Source: an uncultured Pelagibacteraceae bacterium (GTDB taxonomy: Bacteria > Pseudomonadota > Alphaproteobacteria > Pelagibacterales > Pelagibacteraceae). Taken from it: a stretch of DNA of 34,307 nt. The stretch is from positions 1-34,307 of the forward strand of contig CACJGR010000011.1 of assembly GCA_902592985.1 (NCBI GenBank). Reading direction: 5' to 3'. Made by a program: the position numbers and the translations under genes. The notes beneath the pieces were generated by a model. It was not told the DNA's origin. It searched no databases and saw nothing but the letters and a program-made list of their open reading frames with translations. Below, piece after piece: positions 24,966-34,307 of the stretch (positions are counted from its first letter, which is position 1; the number at the start of each line of letters is the position of its first letter).

Positions 24966-27900
24966 TGAGCGAAAATTTAAGAATAACAAATAATAAATTT
25001 ATTGATCAAACAACTACAATATCTTTTAAGTTTGACGGAAAAACATTGTATGGTTTTAAAGGTGATACCTTAGCATCAGCTTTATTAGCAAATAATATCC
25101 ACCTTGTTGGAAGAAGCTTTAAATATCATCGCCCAAGAGGAATAATGACATGTGGTTCTGAAGAACCTAATGCAATTGTTCAAGTTGGAAACGATGCTTC
25201 AATGACAGAACCAAATGCTAGAGCAACTGAAATAGAATTATATGAAGGTTTGGACGCATCTAGTCAGAACTGCTGGCCAAGTGTTAATTTTGATATAGGT
25301 GCTGTAAATAATTTCTTCTCCCCTATTATTCCAGCTGCTTTTTATTACAAAACATTTATGTGGCCTGCTAGTTTTTGGAAAAAATATGAATACTTTATAA
25401 GAAAATCCGCGGGTCTAGGAAAATCTCCCACTGAGCCTGATAAAGATATTTATGATCATAGATACTTGCACTGTGATGTTTTAGTTGTTGGAGGAGGTAT
25501 ATCTGGAATAATTGCAGCAAAAACTGCTGCTAATAACGGTTTGAATACAGTATTAATAGATGACAAAAATTACTTAGGTGGAACTACTCTCTTTCAACAA
25601 AATGAGTGTTTTAAAATAAATAATTCTTATTCAAATGAATGGTTAAAAAAAGAAATTGAAACTTTAAATTCAATTGAAAATCTAACTATAAAAACAAGAA
25701 CAACACTAGCAGCTTATCATAGTTACAATTATCTGTTAGCTAGAGAAAATTTAACTGATCATTTAAGCTCGAGTAAAAAAAAAAATAAAATTCGTCAAAG
25801 ACTTTGGAAAATTAGAGCAAAAAAAGTAATTATAGCTACAGGAGCAATGGAAAGACCACTAATTTTCAATAATAATGATAGACCAGGTATTATTCTTTCA
25901 ACCTCTATTAAAAAATACATAGATTATTACGGAGTTAAATGTGGACAAAAAATATCATTATTTACAAATAATGATTCAGCTTATGAAACAGCTATCTCTT
26001 TAATCAATAGTGGCGTAACTGTTAATTCGGTAATTGATATAAGAGATAAAACTAATTCATTAATAGTTAAACAAGCTGAAAAATTAGGAATTAAAATTCA
26101 CTGGAAATCAACAGTTGTTAATACAAATGGTTACAAAAAAATTAACTCTATTGAAATTATGAAATTATCTGACGATAGTAGTGGTGTTATAGGGAAAAAA
26201 ATAAATGAAGAATGTGATTGCTTAGGTATTTCAGGAGGCTGGACACCAAGAGTACATTTGTTTACTCAGTCCGGTGGTAAACTTAAATTTAAAGATAAAG
26301 ATAATGTTTTTTTGCCTGATAAATCAGAATTAGATCAAATAAGTATTGGATCTTGTAATGGTGATTTTGAACTTGATGAAGTAATAAAAAATTCATTTAA
26401 ATTAACTAATAAATTTTTAAATTTAAATAATAATGATTATGAAAATTTAGAAATTATTTCCTCAAAAGAAATAGATAAAAAAAATATTTGGTTACTTCCG
26501 TCTGATAAACCTTTAGGTAAAACCAAACCATTTCTAGATTTTCAAAATGATTCTACGGCTAAAGATGTAAAATTAGCTTTAAGAGAAGGTTTTAAATCAA
26601 TTGAGCATGTGAAAAGATATACAACAACAGGCATGGGCACCGATCAAGGAAAATTATCCAACATGAATGCTCTTGGAATTATAGCTGAAACTACTGGTGT
26701 TAAAATGGGTGAATTGGGAACAACTACATTTAGACCTCCTTACACACCATTAACATTTGGTGCGATAGTTGGAAGGAACGTTGGTGAATTTTTTGATATT
26801 ACAAGAAAAACACCCATGCATGATTGGCATGTAGAAAATAAAGCTGAATTTGAAAATGTCGGACAATGGAAGAGAGCCTGGTACTATCCAATAAAAAATG
26901 AAAATATGCACAAAGCTGTACAAAGAGAAAGTAAAGCTGCTAGAGATAGTGCTGGTATCTTAGATGCTTCTACGCTTGGAAAAATAGATATACAGGGAAG
27001 CGATGCATCTGAATTTTTAAATAGAGTTTATACAAATACTTGGTCAAAGCTAGAAATTGGAAAATGTAGATATGGTCTTATGCTTAATGAAGACGGTATG
27101 GTCTACGACGATGGTGTTACAGCAAGATTGGGTGAAAATCATTATCTTATGACAACAACAACAGGAGGTGCTGCAAATGTATTATCTAAATTAGAAGATT
27201 ATTTGCAGACAGAGTGGCCAGAACTAGATGTTTATTTAACTTCTGTGACAGATCACTACGCCACCATAAGCATTTGCGGACCTAACTCAAAAAAAATAGT
27301 TAAAAAGGTAATTCCTGATTTAGATTTAACAGATAATAATTTTCCACATATGTCTTTTAAAAATTCAATGATTGGAAAAATTAGGTGTAGAGTAATGAGA
27401 ATTAGTTTTACAGGAGAACATAGCTACGAAATTAACATTCAATCAAGTTATGGAAAATCAGTTTGGGAGGAATGTTTTAAAGCTGGAAAAGAATTTAATA
27501 TCACTCCTTATGGAACTGAGGCGATGCATTTACTTAGAGCAGAGAAAGGATTTATTATAGCTGGTCAAGATACTGACGGAACAATGACCCCTGTAGATCT
27601 ACAAATGGATTGGATAATAAGTAAAAAGAAATATGATTTTATTGGCAAAAGATCATTATATAGAAGTGATACAATTAGAGAAGATAGAAAACAATTAGTA
27701 GGATTATTAACTGAAGACCCTAAAGAAGTTTTAGAAGAAGGTTCGCAAATTGTTGCAGAAACAAACAAGCAGCCAGTAGAAATGCTTGGTCATGTTACCT
27801 CTAGTTATTTTAGTCCAAATTTAAATAAATCAATTGCTCTTGCAGTTATTAAAAGTGGTAAAAAATTAAAAGGCAAAAAAATGTTTGTGCCTATGGAAAA

Positions 27901-27970
27901 TAAAACAATTAACGTAATAATAACAGATGCTATTTTTTTAGATAAAGAGAATAAGAGGTTAAATGCCTGA
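24965..27970 (+). CDS. soxA: Sarcosine oxidase alpha subunit
   Basis: The largest subunit, 1001 residues. The N-terminal part (residues about 15-95) resembles a [2Fe-2S]-ferredoxin-like fold without a cluster, with GRSFKYHRPRGIMTCGSEEP. A dinucleotide-binding domain has VLVVGGGISGIIAAKTAA (near 175) and NYLGGTTLF. The C-terminal part (from about 620) is a glycine-cleavage T-protein (aminomethyltransferase) fold, with GILDASTLGKIDIQGSDA, SFTGEHSYEIN and HLLRAEKGFIIAGQDTDG, where the folate adduct is formed. It overlaps soxD by one base and soxG by eight bases. Confidence 0.96.
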   Translation: MSENLRITNNKFIDQTTTISFKFDGKTLYGFKGDTLASALLANNIHLVGRSFKYHRPRGIMTCGSEEPNAIVQVGNDASMTEPNARATEIELYEGLDASSQNCWPSVNFDIGAVNNFFSPIIPAAFYYKTFMWPASFWKKYEYFIRKSAGLGKSPTEPDKDIYDHRYLHCDVLVVGGGISGIIAAKTAANNGLNTVLIDDKNYLGGTTLFQQNECFKINNSYSNEWLKKEIETLNSIENLTIKTRTTLAAYHSYNYLLARENLTDHLSSSKKKNKIRQRLWKIRAKKVIIATGAMERPLIFNNNDRPGIILSTSIKKYIDYYGVKCGQKISLFTNNDSAYETAISLINSGVTVNSVIDIRDKTNSLIVKQAEKLGIKIHWKSTVVNTNGYKKINSIEIMKLSDDSSGVIGKKINEECDCLGISGGWTPRVHLFTQSGGKLKFKDKDNVFLPDKSELDQISIGSCNGDFELDEVIKNSFKLTNKFLNLNNNDYENLEIISSKEIDKKNIWLLPSDKPLGKTKPFLDFQNDSTAKDVKLALREGFKSIEHVKRYTTTGMGTDQGKLSNMNALGIIAETTGVKMGELGTTTFRPPYTPLTFGAIVGRNVGEFFDITRKTPMHDWHVENKAEFENVGQWKRAWYYPIKNENMHKAVQRESKAARDSAGILDASTLGKIDIQGSDASEFLNRVYTNTWSKLEIGKCRYGLMLNEDGMVYDDGVTARLGENHYLMTTTTGGAANVLSKLEDYLQTEWPELDVYLTSVTDHYATISICGPNSKKIVKKVIPDLDLTDNNFPHMSFKNSMIGKIRCRVMRISFTGEHSYEINIQSSYGKSVWEECFKAGKEFNITPYGTEAMHLLRAEKGFIIAGQDTDGTMTPVDLQMDWIISKKKYDFIGKRSLYRSDTIREDRKQLVGLLTEDPKEVLEEGSQIVAETNKQPVEMLGHVTSSYFSPNLNKSIALAVIKSGKKLKGKKMFVPMENKTINVIITDAIFLDKENKRLNA

Positions 27971-28553
27971 TTGGAATTCAGCAATAAAGAAAATTGATAA
28001 TGATGCTGCTAGTGTAAATACAAAACATCACTCCGAATTATTCATCTCAGAGGTTGAACCTATAATAAAATTAAATTTAAGAGGAAAAAGTAGAGATTTT
28101 TTATCAATGGTAGGAAAAATATTAAATATTATATTACCTACAGAAGCAAATACTTCAACTAATAATGAATATATTACAGCTTTATGGTTTAGTCCCGATG
28201 AATGGTTAATATTTAAAAATAATGTCACAAATCGTGACACTGAAGAAATCAAAATTGAAGAAAATTTATTTAAAAATATATCTCAAAAAAAACTTGGATC
28301 CGTTACAAATGTGAGTGATCAGTTTGTTTTGATAAATATACAGGGTAAAAATGTATATGAATTACTAAGTTCAGGATGCCCCTTTAATTTTAATGATTTT
28401 AAAAATAAAAAAGGTGCAGTAACTCAAACTATTTTAAATCATACAGATGTGATTATTTATAATGAAGAAATTAACAAAATTAATTTATTTGTTAGAAGAT
28501 CATTTTCAGAGCATTTATGGTCTTGGATAAATGACTGTGCTTCAAGATTGTAA
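27963..28553 (+). CDS. soxG: Sarcosine oxidase gamma subunit
   Basis: A 196-residue subunit of heterotetrameric sarcosine oxidase. The motifs ALWFSPDEWLIF, VSDQFVLINIQGKNVYELLS and VIIYNEEINKINLFVRRSFSEHLWSWI correspond to the SoxG fold related to the folate-binding domain. It follows soxA with an eight-base overlap, completing the usual soxBDAG order. The C-terminus converges with the MATE transporter gene, overlapping it by 12 bases. Confidence 0.92.
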   Translation: MPDWNSAIKKIDNDAASVNTKHHSELFISEVEPIIKLNLRGKSRDFLSMVGKILNIILPTEANTSTNNEYITALWFSPDEWLIFKNNVTNRDTEEIKIEENLFKNISQKKLGSVTNVSDQFVLINIQGKNVYELLSSGCPFNFNDFKNKKGAVTQTILNHTDVIIYNEEINKINLFVRRSFSEHLWSWINDCASRL

Positions 28554-29945
28554 GAATCTCTTTATATAAAAAGTTACAAAAAGCAGTAAAGAAATCATAA
28601 AGATCCAATTAAATATACAATAACTCCAAAAGAATGTCTTAAATGTACCTCCAAGAAAATTTGCAAAATATATAGTTGGAATTGGTAGTAAAACATTTCT
28701 AATGATGTTTAAAAACATGGAATAATGAGATTTTTTAATAGCCATAAAAAAACCATTGCTTATAAAATAAATTGGAAATGCTGGAAATATTAAAGCAGAA
28801 ATTTTTAGATAAGTTGTACCATAATTTATAACAACTGTATTATTAGTAAAAATACTTACAATTTTATCAGCACTTAAAAAAATGATAATCCCAGCTACAA
28901 TCATAATGGTAAATCCATAAAAAATTGCACAAAAATAAGATTCCTTGACTCTTGAAAATCGTTTTGCTCCAAAGTTTTGTGCTACTATTGATATTATAGC
29001 TGTGTTTATACCTAACACCGGTAATAAAAGTATTTGTTCAAAACGTGTTGCTGAACCATAACCAGCAGTAGCAAACTCACCAAATATTGAAATGTACCAA
29101 AGTATAATTAAATTGCCTATGGATATCATGAATAGTGCTGCTGAAATCGGTGCAGATTGAAAAAATATTTTAGATAAATAAAATGAATTCGGAATAAAAT
29201 TATTTATAGAAATTCCTTTTAACGATGATGATCTCATAATTTTTGCTAATAAAATAAAAAAAGCAATGATTTGAGATATTATAGTTGCTAGACCTATACC
29301 CATCATGCCCATCGCTGGTATAAAACCATACCCAAATATAAATAATGGATTTAAAAATATATTTAAAACAAAACTTAAGATAAGAACATTTCTAAATGTT
29401 TTTGTATCACCTTCAGCATGTAATAGTGAATTAAGTGCTACAACAGAAATAAAAACTATAGATCCAGAAAAAATAACATCTGTATATTGAAGACCTAAAT
29501 TTACCACTTCATTAGTAGAGCCCATCATAAAAAAAATATCTGATGCGTAATAAAGTCCAATAAAAGTTATAATTACGGATAAAATAATTCCAAAAATAAT
29601 TGTTTGACCAAAATAAATTAAAACATTCTTTTTATTTTTTTCACCTATGCTATTGGCTATAAGCGAAGTACCACCAACAGTAACACCTACGCAAGCAGCT
29701 ATAATTATAAAATATATAGGAAAAGATTTTGCAAGAGCTGATAAAGCTTCAGGAGAGATTTTACCAGCAAAGAATGTATCAACAATATTAAAAAGAGTTT
29801 GAAATAAAGTTCCAACACTAGCTGGTATAGCTATTTTTCTTAAAAGTGGACCAATAGGATCTTTAGTTAAGTTTAATGATTTTGACAATTTTTCCTCAGT
29901 TAAATTCTTTTTGGAATATATGCTTTTTTCCTGATTTTTTAGCAA
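28542..29945 (-). CDS. MATE-family efflux transporter
   Basis: A 467-residue inner-membrane protein with the MATE start LTKDPIGPLLRKIAIPASVG followed by FQTLFNIVDTFFAG. About twelve hydrophobic segments are visible, including ASVGTLFQTL, IYFIIIAACVGVTVGGTSLI and IIISQIIAFFILLAKIM-like stretches. Central to the family is LNSLLHAEGDTKTFRNVLI. Transported substrate cannot be told from sequence; it is probably a cation-coupled drug or metabolite exporter. The ATG at 29945 lies 50 bases inside trhO and leaves a long cytosolic N-terminus of nearly 40 residues, so a later TTG start remains possible. Confidence 0.88.
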   Translation of the reverse strand: MLKNQEKSIYSKKNLTEEKLSKSLNLTKDPIGPLLRKIAIPASVGTLFQTLFNIVDTFFAGKISPEALSALAKSFPIYFIIIAACVGVTVGGTSLIANSIGEKNKKNVLIYFGQTIIFGIILSVIITFIGLYYASDIFFMMGSTNEVVNLGLQYTDVIFSGSIVFISVVALNSLLHAEGDTKTFRNVLILSFVLNIFLNPLFIFGYGFIPAMGMMGIGLATIISQIIAFFILLAKIMRSSSLKGISINNFIPNSFYLSKIFFQSAPISAALFMISIGNLIILWYISIFGEFATAGYGSATRFEQILLLPVLGINTAIISIVAQNFGAKRFSRVKESYFCAIFYGFTIMIVAGIIIFLSADKIVSIFTNNTVVINYGTTYLKISALIFPAFPIYFISNGFFMAIKKSHYSMFLNIIRNVLLPIPTIYFANFLGGTFKTFFWSYCIFNWIFMISLLLFVTFYIKRFLQS

Positions 29946-30804
29946 GATTTATTTGCTTTTGCCTCATCCTAAATCTATCTTTTTGAGAGTTAGATAGTCT
30001 ATCGTGACAATTTGGACAAGAAACTCCTACTTCATATTTAGTAGATCTTTTACCTTTTGGTGAAATAGGTTTTCTGCATCCACTGCACATTGAATATGTA
30101 CCTTTAATTAAACCGTGTTTGACAGAAATTCTATTATCAAAAACAAAACATTCACCTTTCCATAAACTTTTCCTTTTATTAACTTTTTTTAAATAATTAA
30201 GAATTCCACCTTTTAATTGATAAATATTTTTAAATCCTTTTTTTTTTAAATAAACTGATACTTTTTCACATCTAATTCCTCCTGTACAAAACATTGCAAT
30301 TGATTTTTTTTTATTAAGTTTATTTAGATATTTTGGAAAATCTCTAAAGTTGTCAATTTTAGGATTAACAGATTTTTTAAAAGTACCAACATCATATTCA
30401 AAGGGTTTTCTGGAATCTAAAACCAATATATCTTTAGTCATAATAAATTTATTCCATTTATTAGGCTCAATATAGTTATTTTTTTTTTTAGTTTTTGGAG
30501 AAAGAGATAAATCCATTGAAACTATTTCTTTTTTTATTTTTACTTTTGCTCTATGAAATGGTTGAAATTTACATTGAGAAATATTTTCACTATCAAAATT
30601 TTTTATATCAAGTATCTTCTTAATTTTATTTATAATAAATCTAATATTTGTATATTTGCTTGCAATTGTTGAATTGACACCTTCTTTTGCTAATATAATA
30701 GTTCCACGTATATTTTGTTCAATTAAATATTTTTGAAGTAAATATTTTTTTTTCTTTAAATATCGAAGTTTTTTAAACTTATAAAATCCAAATACATTAA
30801 ACAT
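29896..30804 (-). CDS. trhO: Rhodanese-domain tRNA uridine hydroxylase TrhO
   Basis: A 302-residue protein of the UPF0176/TrhO group. An N-terminal domain precedes a rhodanese fold, whose active-site Cys is in MFCTGGIRCEKVSVYLKKKG. LVLDSRKPFEYDVGTFKKS and YQLKGGILNYL are typical neighbours. A C-terminal segment with CSGCRKPISP and VSCPNCHD looks zinc-binding. TrhO uses O2 to hydroxylate U34 of certain tRNAs, so this is translation-related. It shares a TAATG start with the O-methyltransferase gene upstream. Confidence 0.92.
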   Translation of the reverse strand: MFNVFGFYKFKKLRYLKKKKYLLQKYLIEQNIRGTIILAKEGVNSTIASKYTNIRFIINKIKKILDIKNFDSENISQCKFQPFHRAKVKIKKEIVSMDLSLSPKTKKKNNYIEPNKWNKFIMTKDILVLDSRKPFEYDVGTFKKSVNPKIDNFRDFPKYLNKLNKKKSIAMFCTGGIRCEKVSVYLKKKGFKNIYQLKGGILNYLKKVNKRKSLWKGECFVFDNRISVKHGLIKGTYSMCSGCRKPISPKGKRSTKYEVGVSCPNCHDRLSNSQKDRFRMRQKQINLAKKSGKKHIFQKEFN

Positions 30805-31460
30805 TATAATTTTCTACAAACTGTAAAACCATCACCAAGTGGTAAAATTATTTGCTCAGTTTTTTTGTCATCTTTAACATAAGAATTAAAATCTCTAATT
30901 ATATTAGTAAGTCTATCATTTTTTGTTTTGTCTACGACTTCACCATGCCATAAAACATTGTCTACAATAATTAAACCTTCTTTCTTTATGAGGCCTAACG
31001 AAATGTCATAATAATTTTTATAATTTTCTTTGTCTGCATCGATAAAAACCATATCAAATATTTTATTATTTTTTTTAAAATCATTTAAACTCTCAAGAGC
31101 AGGTTTAATAATAGTTTTAATTTTTATTTCTTGATTAGCTTTTTTGAAAAAATTAATTGCAATATTATTTGTTGATTCATTTTTATCTAAAGCAATAAGG
31201 CTACCATCATCTGGTAAAGCTAATGCGATGCTAAGCGTGCTCAATCCAGTAAATGTTCCTATTTCAAGAACATTTTTTATTTTCGATACTTTCGTTATTA
31301 AATGTAAAAAATGACATTGAGATATTGAAATTTGCATTCTTTTAATATCTCCAAGACTGTTATTATATTTTATAATTTCATGTTGAACTGGGTGTAAATT
31401 ATAGCTTAATTCTTCAATATATTTTTCTAGTTCAGAATTAATTTCAAGATTTTTACCCAT
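30804..31460 (-). CDS. Class I SAM-dependent O-methyltransferase (CCoAOMT-like)
   Basis: A 218-residue protein with the SAM motif VLEIGTFTGLSTLSIALALP (about residues 64-83), MVFIDADKENYKNYYD as motif IV with its divalent-metal Asp, and GLIIVDNVLWHGEVVD. This is the caffeoyl-CoA / catechol type family in bacteria, and the methyl acceptor is unknown. It lies four bases after gatB and overlaps trhO by one base, so it belongs to the gat-trhO operon. Confidence 0.9.
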   Translation of the reverse strand: MGKNLEINSELEKYIEELSYNLHPVQHEIIKYNNSLGDIKRMQISISQCHFLHLITKVSKIKNVLEIGTFTGLSTLSIALALPDDGSLIALDKNESTNNIAINFFKKANQEIKIKTIIKPALESLNDFKKNNKIFDMVFIDADKENYKNYYDISLGLIKKEGLIIVDNVLWHGEVVDKTKNDRLTNIIRDFNSYVKDDKKTEQIILPLGDGFTVCRKL

Positions 31461-31464
31461 AATA

Positions 31465-32928
31465 TTAAAGTTTTTTCTTTAATATATCATTCACAAGTTT
31501 AGGATTTGCTTTTCCATCAGAAGCTTTCATAACTTGACCGACAAAAAAACCAAAAAGTTTTTCTTTACCAGACTTATACTCTTTAACTTTATCAGGATTT
31601 TCTGAAATTACTTTGTCAATTATCGATTCTAGAGCCTTGGGGTCACTTTCTTGTTCTAAACTTTTTTCTTTAACTATTTTTTGTGGATCCTTATCTCCGC
31701 TTGCCATTAATTCAAATACAGTTTTAGCAATTTTCCCCGAAATAATTCCATCCTTAATTAAATTTATCAATTTTGATAGGTTTTCCGCGCTAATTGGACT
31801 TTGAGTTATTGCTAGATCATTCTCGTTTAATAAAGCAAATAATTCACCTGTAATCCAATTTGTAGATAATTTTACATCAGAGTTTTTTATAACTTTTTCA
31901 AAATATTCTGATGTCTCTTTATCAGAAACTAAAATATTTGCTTCATATGAAGATAAATTAAATTTATCAATAAATCTTTTCTTCTTTTCATCTGGTAATT
32001 CTGGAATTTCAGACTTTATTTTTTCTATAAAATCATTTTTTAATTCCAAAGGTAATAAATCTGGATCTGGAAAATATCTATAATCATGAGCATCTTCTTT
32101 TGATCTCATTGATCTAGTCTCATTTTTCTTTGTATCAAATAATCTCGTCTCTTGATCTATTTTTTTACCATCTTCGATTAGGTCAACTTGTCTATTAGCT
32201 TCATAATTAATTGCCATTTGCATAAATTTAATAGAATTAACATTTTTTATTTCACATCTAGTTCCAAGATTTTTTGTACCTTTTTTTTTAACTGAAACAT
32301 TAACATCTGCTCTAAGAGAACCTTCTTGCATATTACCATCACACGTTCCTAGATAACGCATTATAGATCTTAATTTTTTTATATAAGCATTAACCTCATC
32401 CAAAGATCTTAAATCTGGTTTGCTCACTATTTCCATCAAAGCTACACCTGATCTGTTTAAGTCAACCAATGTACTTTGTGGATCTACATCATGAATGCTT
32501 TTTCCTGCATCTTGTTCTAGATGGAGTCTTTCAATGCCTATTTCTCTTTGCCCATAAGGCATATCTAATATTACAATACCTTCTCCAACTATTGGATGTT
32601 TATATTGTGAGATTTGATATCCTTGAGGAAGATCAGCATAAAAGTAGTTTTTCCTGTCAAAAACAGATCTATTATTTATTTTTGCTTTTAATCCTATTCC
32701 TGTTTTTACCGCTTGTTTTATACAGTATTCATTTATTACTGGAAGCATACCAGGAAAAGCAGCATCAACTAAACTTACTTGTGTATTAGGTTCTGCACCA
32801 AACTTTGTTGGAGAAGAAGAAAATAATTTTGAATTTGATAATACCTGTGCGTGAACTTCTAAACCAATTACAACTTCATATACATTTTTTTCTCTAGTGA
32901 TTAAATATTCATCTGGTTTTTTGTTCAT
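31465..32928 (-). CDS. gatB: Aspartyl/glutamyl-tRNA(Asn/Gln) amidotransferase subunit B
   Basis: A 487-residue subunit of the GatCAB amidotransferase, which converts Glu-tRNA(Gln) and Asp-tRNA(Asn) to the amides. [54 protein letters not shown] and [18 protein letters not shown] are GatB signatures. The C-terminus is the YqeY-like tail domain. Its start overlaps the gatA stop by four bases. Confidence 0.97.
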   Translation of the reverse strand: MNKKPDEYLITREKNVYEVVIGLEVHAQVLSNSKLFSSSPTKFGAEPNTQVSLVDAAFPGMLPVINEYCIKQAVKTGIGLKAKINNRSVFDRKNYFYADLPQGYQISQYKHPIVGEGIVILDMPYGQREIGIERLHLEQDAGKSIHDVDPQSTLVDLNRSGVALMEIVSKPDLRSLDEVNAYIKKLRSIMRYLGTCDGNMQEGSLRADVNVSVKKKGTKNLGTRCEIKNVNSIKFMQMAINYEANRQVDLIEDGKKIDQETRLFDTKKNETRSMRSKEDAHDYRYFPDPDLLPLELKNDFIEKIKSEIPELPDEKKKRFIDKFNLSSYEANILVSDKETSEYFEKVIKNSDVKLSTNWITGELFALLNENDLAITQSPISAENLSKLINLIKDGIISGKIAKTVFELMASGDKDPQKIVKEKSLEQESDPKALESIIDKVISENPDKVKEYKSGKEKLFGFFVGQVMKASDGKANPKLVNDILKKKL

Positions 32929-34307
32929 TCAGTCCACCAATCTTTTATATTTTTTTTAAAATCAATTTTTTCTTCCATAGAATAAGCAATATTTAGTAAA
33001 TTTTGTTCATCAAAAGCTTTACCAATGATTTGTAATCCTAGCGGATAACCTTTCTTATCAAATCCAGCAGGAATAGAAATTGCTGGTAAACCTGCTAAGT
33101 TTACAGGAACTGTAAAAATATCATTTAAATACATAGATACTGGATTGTTGGTTTTCTCCCCTATTTTAAATGCAGAACTAGGTGTGGAAGGAGTTAATAT
33201 AGCATCTACCTTTTTATAAACTTCATCAAAGTCATTTTTAATAAGTTTTCTTACTTTTTGTGCTTTTAAATAATAAGCATCATAATAACCAGATGACAAA
33301 ACATAAGTTCCGATCATAATTCTTCTCTTAACTTCATTGCCAAATCCTTCAGATCTTGTTCTTTCATACATATCAATTAAATTTTCACCATCAGATCTAA
33401 ATCCATATTTCACTCCGTCATAACGTGCTAGATTTGAAGACGCTTCTGCTGGAGCAACTATGTAATATGCGGGTAAAGCATAACTTGTATGTGGCAAAGA
33501 TATATCTAAAACTTCAGCACCACACTCTTTAATATATTCTATACCTTTAAGCCATAAATCTTCTATTTCTTTGGGCATATGATCTACTCTATATTCTTTG
33601 GGTATTCCGATTTTTTTCCCTTTAATATTGTTTGTTAAAAGCTCGCTATAATTATTTCTTTTGAAATCTATTGAAGTAGAATCTTTTGCATCATAAGAAC
33701 TTATAACTTCATAAAGTAAAGCGCAGTCTTTAACATTTTTTGCCATTGGTCCAGCTTGATCAAGTGATGAAGCAAAAGCAACAATTCCATACCTTGAACA
33801 ACTTCCATAAGTAGGTTTAAGTCCAACTGTACCAGTAAATGAAGCTGGTTGCCTTATTGATCCACCTGTATCAGTACCAATAGTGATTGGAGTCAAATTA
33901 GATGCAAGAGCCGATGCCGAACCGCCTGAAGATCCACCTGGAACTAAATTTTTATCAATGGGACTATGTACATTTCCAAAAAAACTAGTTTCATTTGATG
34001 AACCCATTGCAAACTCATCACAATTTAATTTTCCAAGTAAAATTCCTCCTTCATTCCAAAGGTTTTGAGTTACTGTTGACTCATACGTAGGAATAAAATT
34101 ATTTAATATTTTACTCCCAGCTGTAGTTTTAACACCTTCTGTACAAAATAAATCTTTAACTGCTATTGGTATTCCTGGTAATTTACATTTAAAATTTGGC
34201 TTATTATCAAATTTTTTAGCTTTCTTTATTGCTGAATCAAAATCTTCAGTTATATAACAATTTAAAATTTTAGCTTTTTCTGCCTTTTCAATAAAGTTTT
34301 TAGTTAT
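32925..34307 (-). CDS. gatA: Amidotransferase subunit A (GatA), 5' end outside window
   Basis: The reading frame stays open to the window edge, giving 460 visible residues plus stop. Internal ATG codons such as the one at 34007 are not the start, because conserved GatA sequence lies before them: [32 protein letters not shown] and [20 protein letters not shown]. Catalytic residues of the amidase signature family are the Lys of AVKDLF and the Ser pair in GGSSGGSA and [14 protein letters not shown]. GatA supplies ammonia by hydrolysing glutamine. The gatC gene probably lies upstream. Confidence 0.96.
   Translation of the reverse strand: MTKNFIEKAEKAKILNCYITEDFDSAIKKAKKFDNKPNFKCKLPGIPIAVKDLFCTEGVKTTAGSKILNNFIPTYESTVTQNLWNEGGILLGKLNCDEFAMGSSNETSFFGNVHSPIDKNLVPGGSSGGSASALASNLTPITIGTDTGGSIRQPASFTGTVGLKPTYGSCSRYGIVAFASSLDQAGPMAKNVKDCALLYEVISSYDAKDSTSIDFKRNNYSELLTNNIKGKKIGIPKEYRVDHMPKEIEDLWLKGIEYIKECGAEVLDISLPHTSYALPAYYIVAPAEASSNLARYDGVKYGFRSDGENLIDMYERTRSEGFGNEVKRRIMIGTYVLSSGYYDAYYLKAQKVRKLIKNDFDEVYKKVDAILTPSTPSSAFKIGEKTNNPVSMYLNDIFTVPVNLAGLPAISIPAGFDKKGYPLGLQIIGKAFDEQNLLNIAYSMEEKIDFKKNIKDWWTE

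Noticed and set aside
28545..28559. Short inverted repeat AGATT/AATCT between soxG and the MATE gene
   Set aside because: A five-base AT-rich stem with a five-base loop and no U-run is too weak to call a terminator.
1..34307. Mobile elements, prophage, CRISPR arrays, toxin-antitoxin or defence genes
   Set aside because: No transposase, integrase, phage gene, regular repeat-spacer array or defence gene was seen, and the gene order fits conserved core loci.

Overview
This is an AT-rich, densely packed bacterial chromosome segment. Its gene content and order point to an alphaproteobacterium of the SAR11 clade (Candidatus Pelagibacter or a close relative). The signs are many A/T homopolymer runs, Lys/Asn/Ile-rich proteins, almost no intergenic space, very many 1-8 base gene overlaps, and alphaproteobacterial gene neighbourhoods in reduced form. 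I see no insertion sequence, prophage, CRISPR array, integrase or defence system. This is core genome, and no gap between genes exceeds 300 bases.

Region 1 (1-5038) is a lipid and ribosome block on the minus strand: ubiquinol-cytochrome c chaperone, rpmF, plsX, ihfA, a MerR-type regulator and the start of rpmG. The lipoprotein gene bamE diverges from the chaperone gene, and their start codons share one CATG. The H+-pyrophosphatase gene hppA converges on bamE. Region 2 (5121-11842, minus) is the riboflavin supercluster read as rpiB, glyA, nrdR, ribD, ribE, ribBA, ribH, nusB, thiL. Region 3 (11887-13544) holds a 2-oxoglutarate oxygenase-like gene diverging from hemB, with a Fur-box-like palindrome on the hemB start codon. 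Region 4 (13570-20921, minus) is read as dapA, smpB, folK, rel/spoT, pyrE, pdxJ, acpS, lepB, rnc, recO. Region 5 (20963-28553) carries a soluble lytic transglycosylase with a lysine-rich repeat segment, a minus-strand tRNA-Ser(GCU), and the four sarcosine oxidase genes soxBDAG. Region 6 (28542-34307, minus) is read as gatA (5' end cut by the window), gatB, an O-methyltransferase, trhO and a MATE transporter.

Several genes converge on one-carbon metabolism. Sarcosine oxidase yields glycine and 5,10-methylene-THF, and GlyA can join these into serine. FolK supports folate synthesis, PdxJ makes the PLP used by GlyA, and the Rib enzymes lead to the flavins bound by sarcosine oxidase.

The points most worth a second look are molecular details rather than a new system: the shared CATG start of two divergent genes; a NrdR zinc ribbon with CxC where CxxC is usual; a Rel/SpoT protein lacking most of the segment between TGS and ACT; a lysine-rich tandem repeat in the Slt enzyme; a Fur-like box on the hemB start; and paired palindromes at the soxB start. 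Also notable is the local absence of fabH, era and rpoZ from neighbourhoods where alphaproteobacteria usually keep them.
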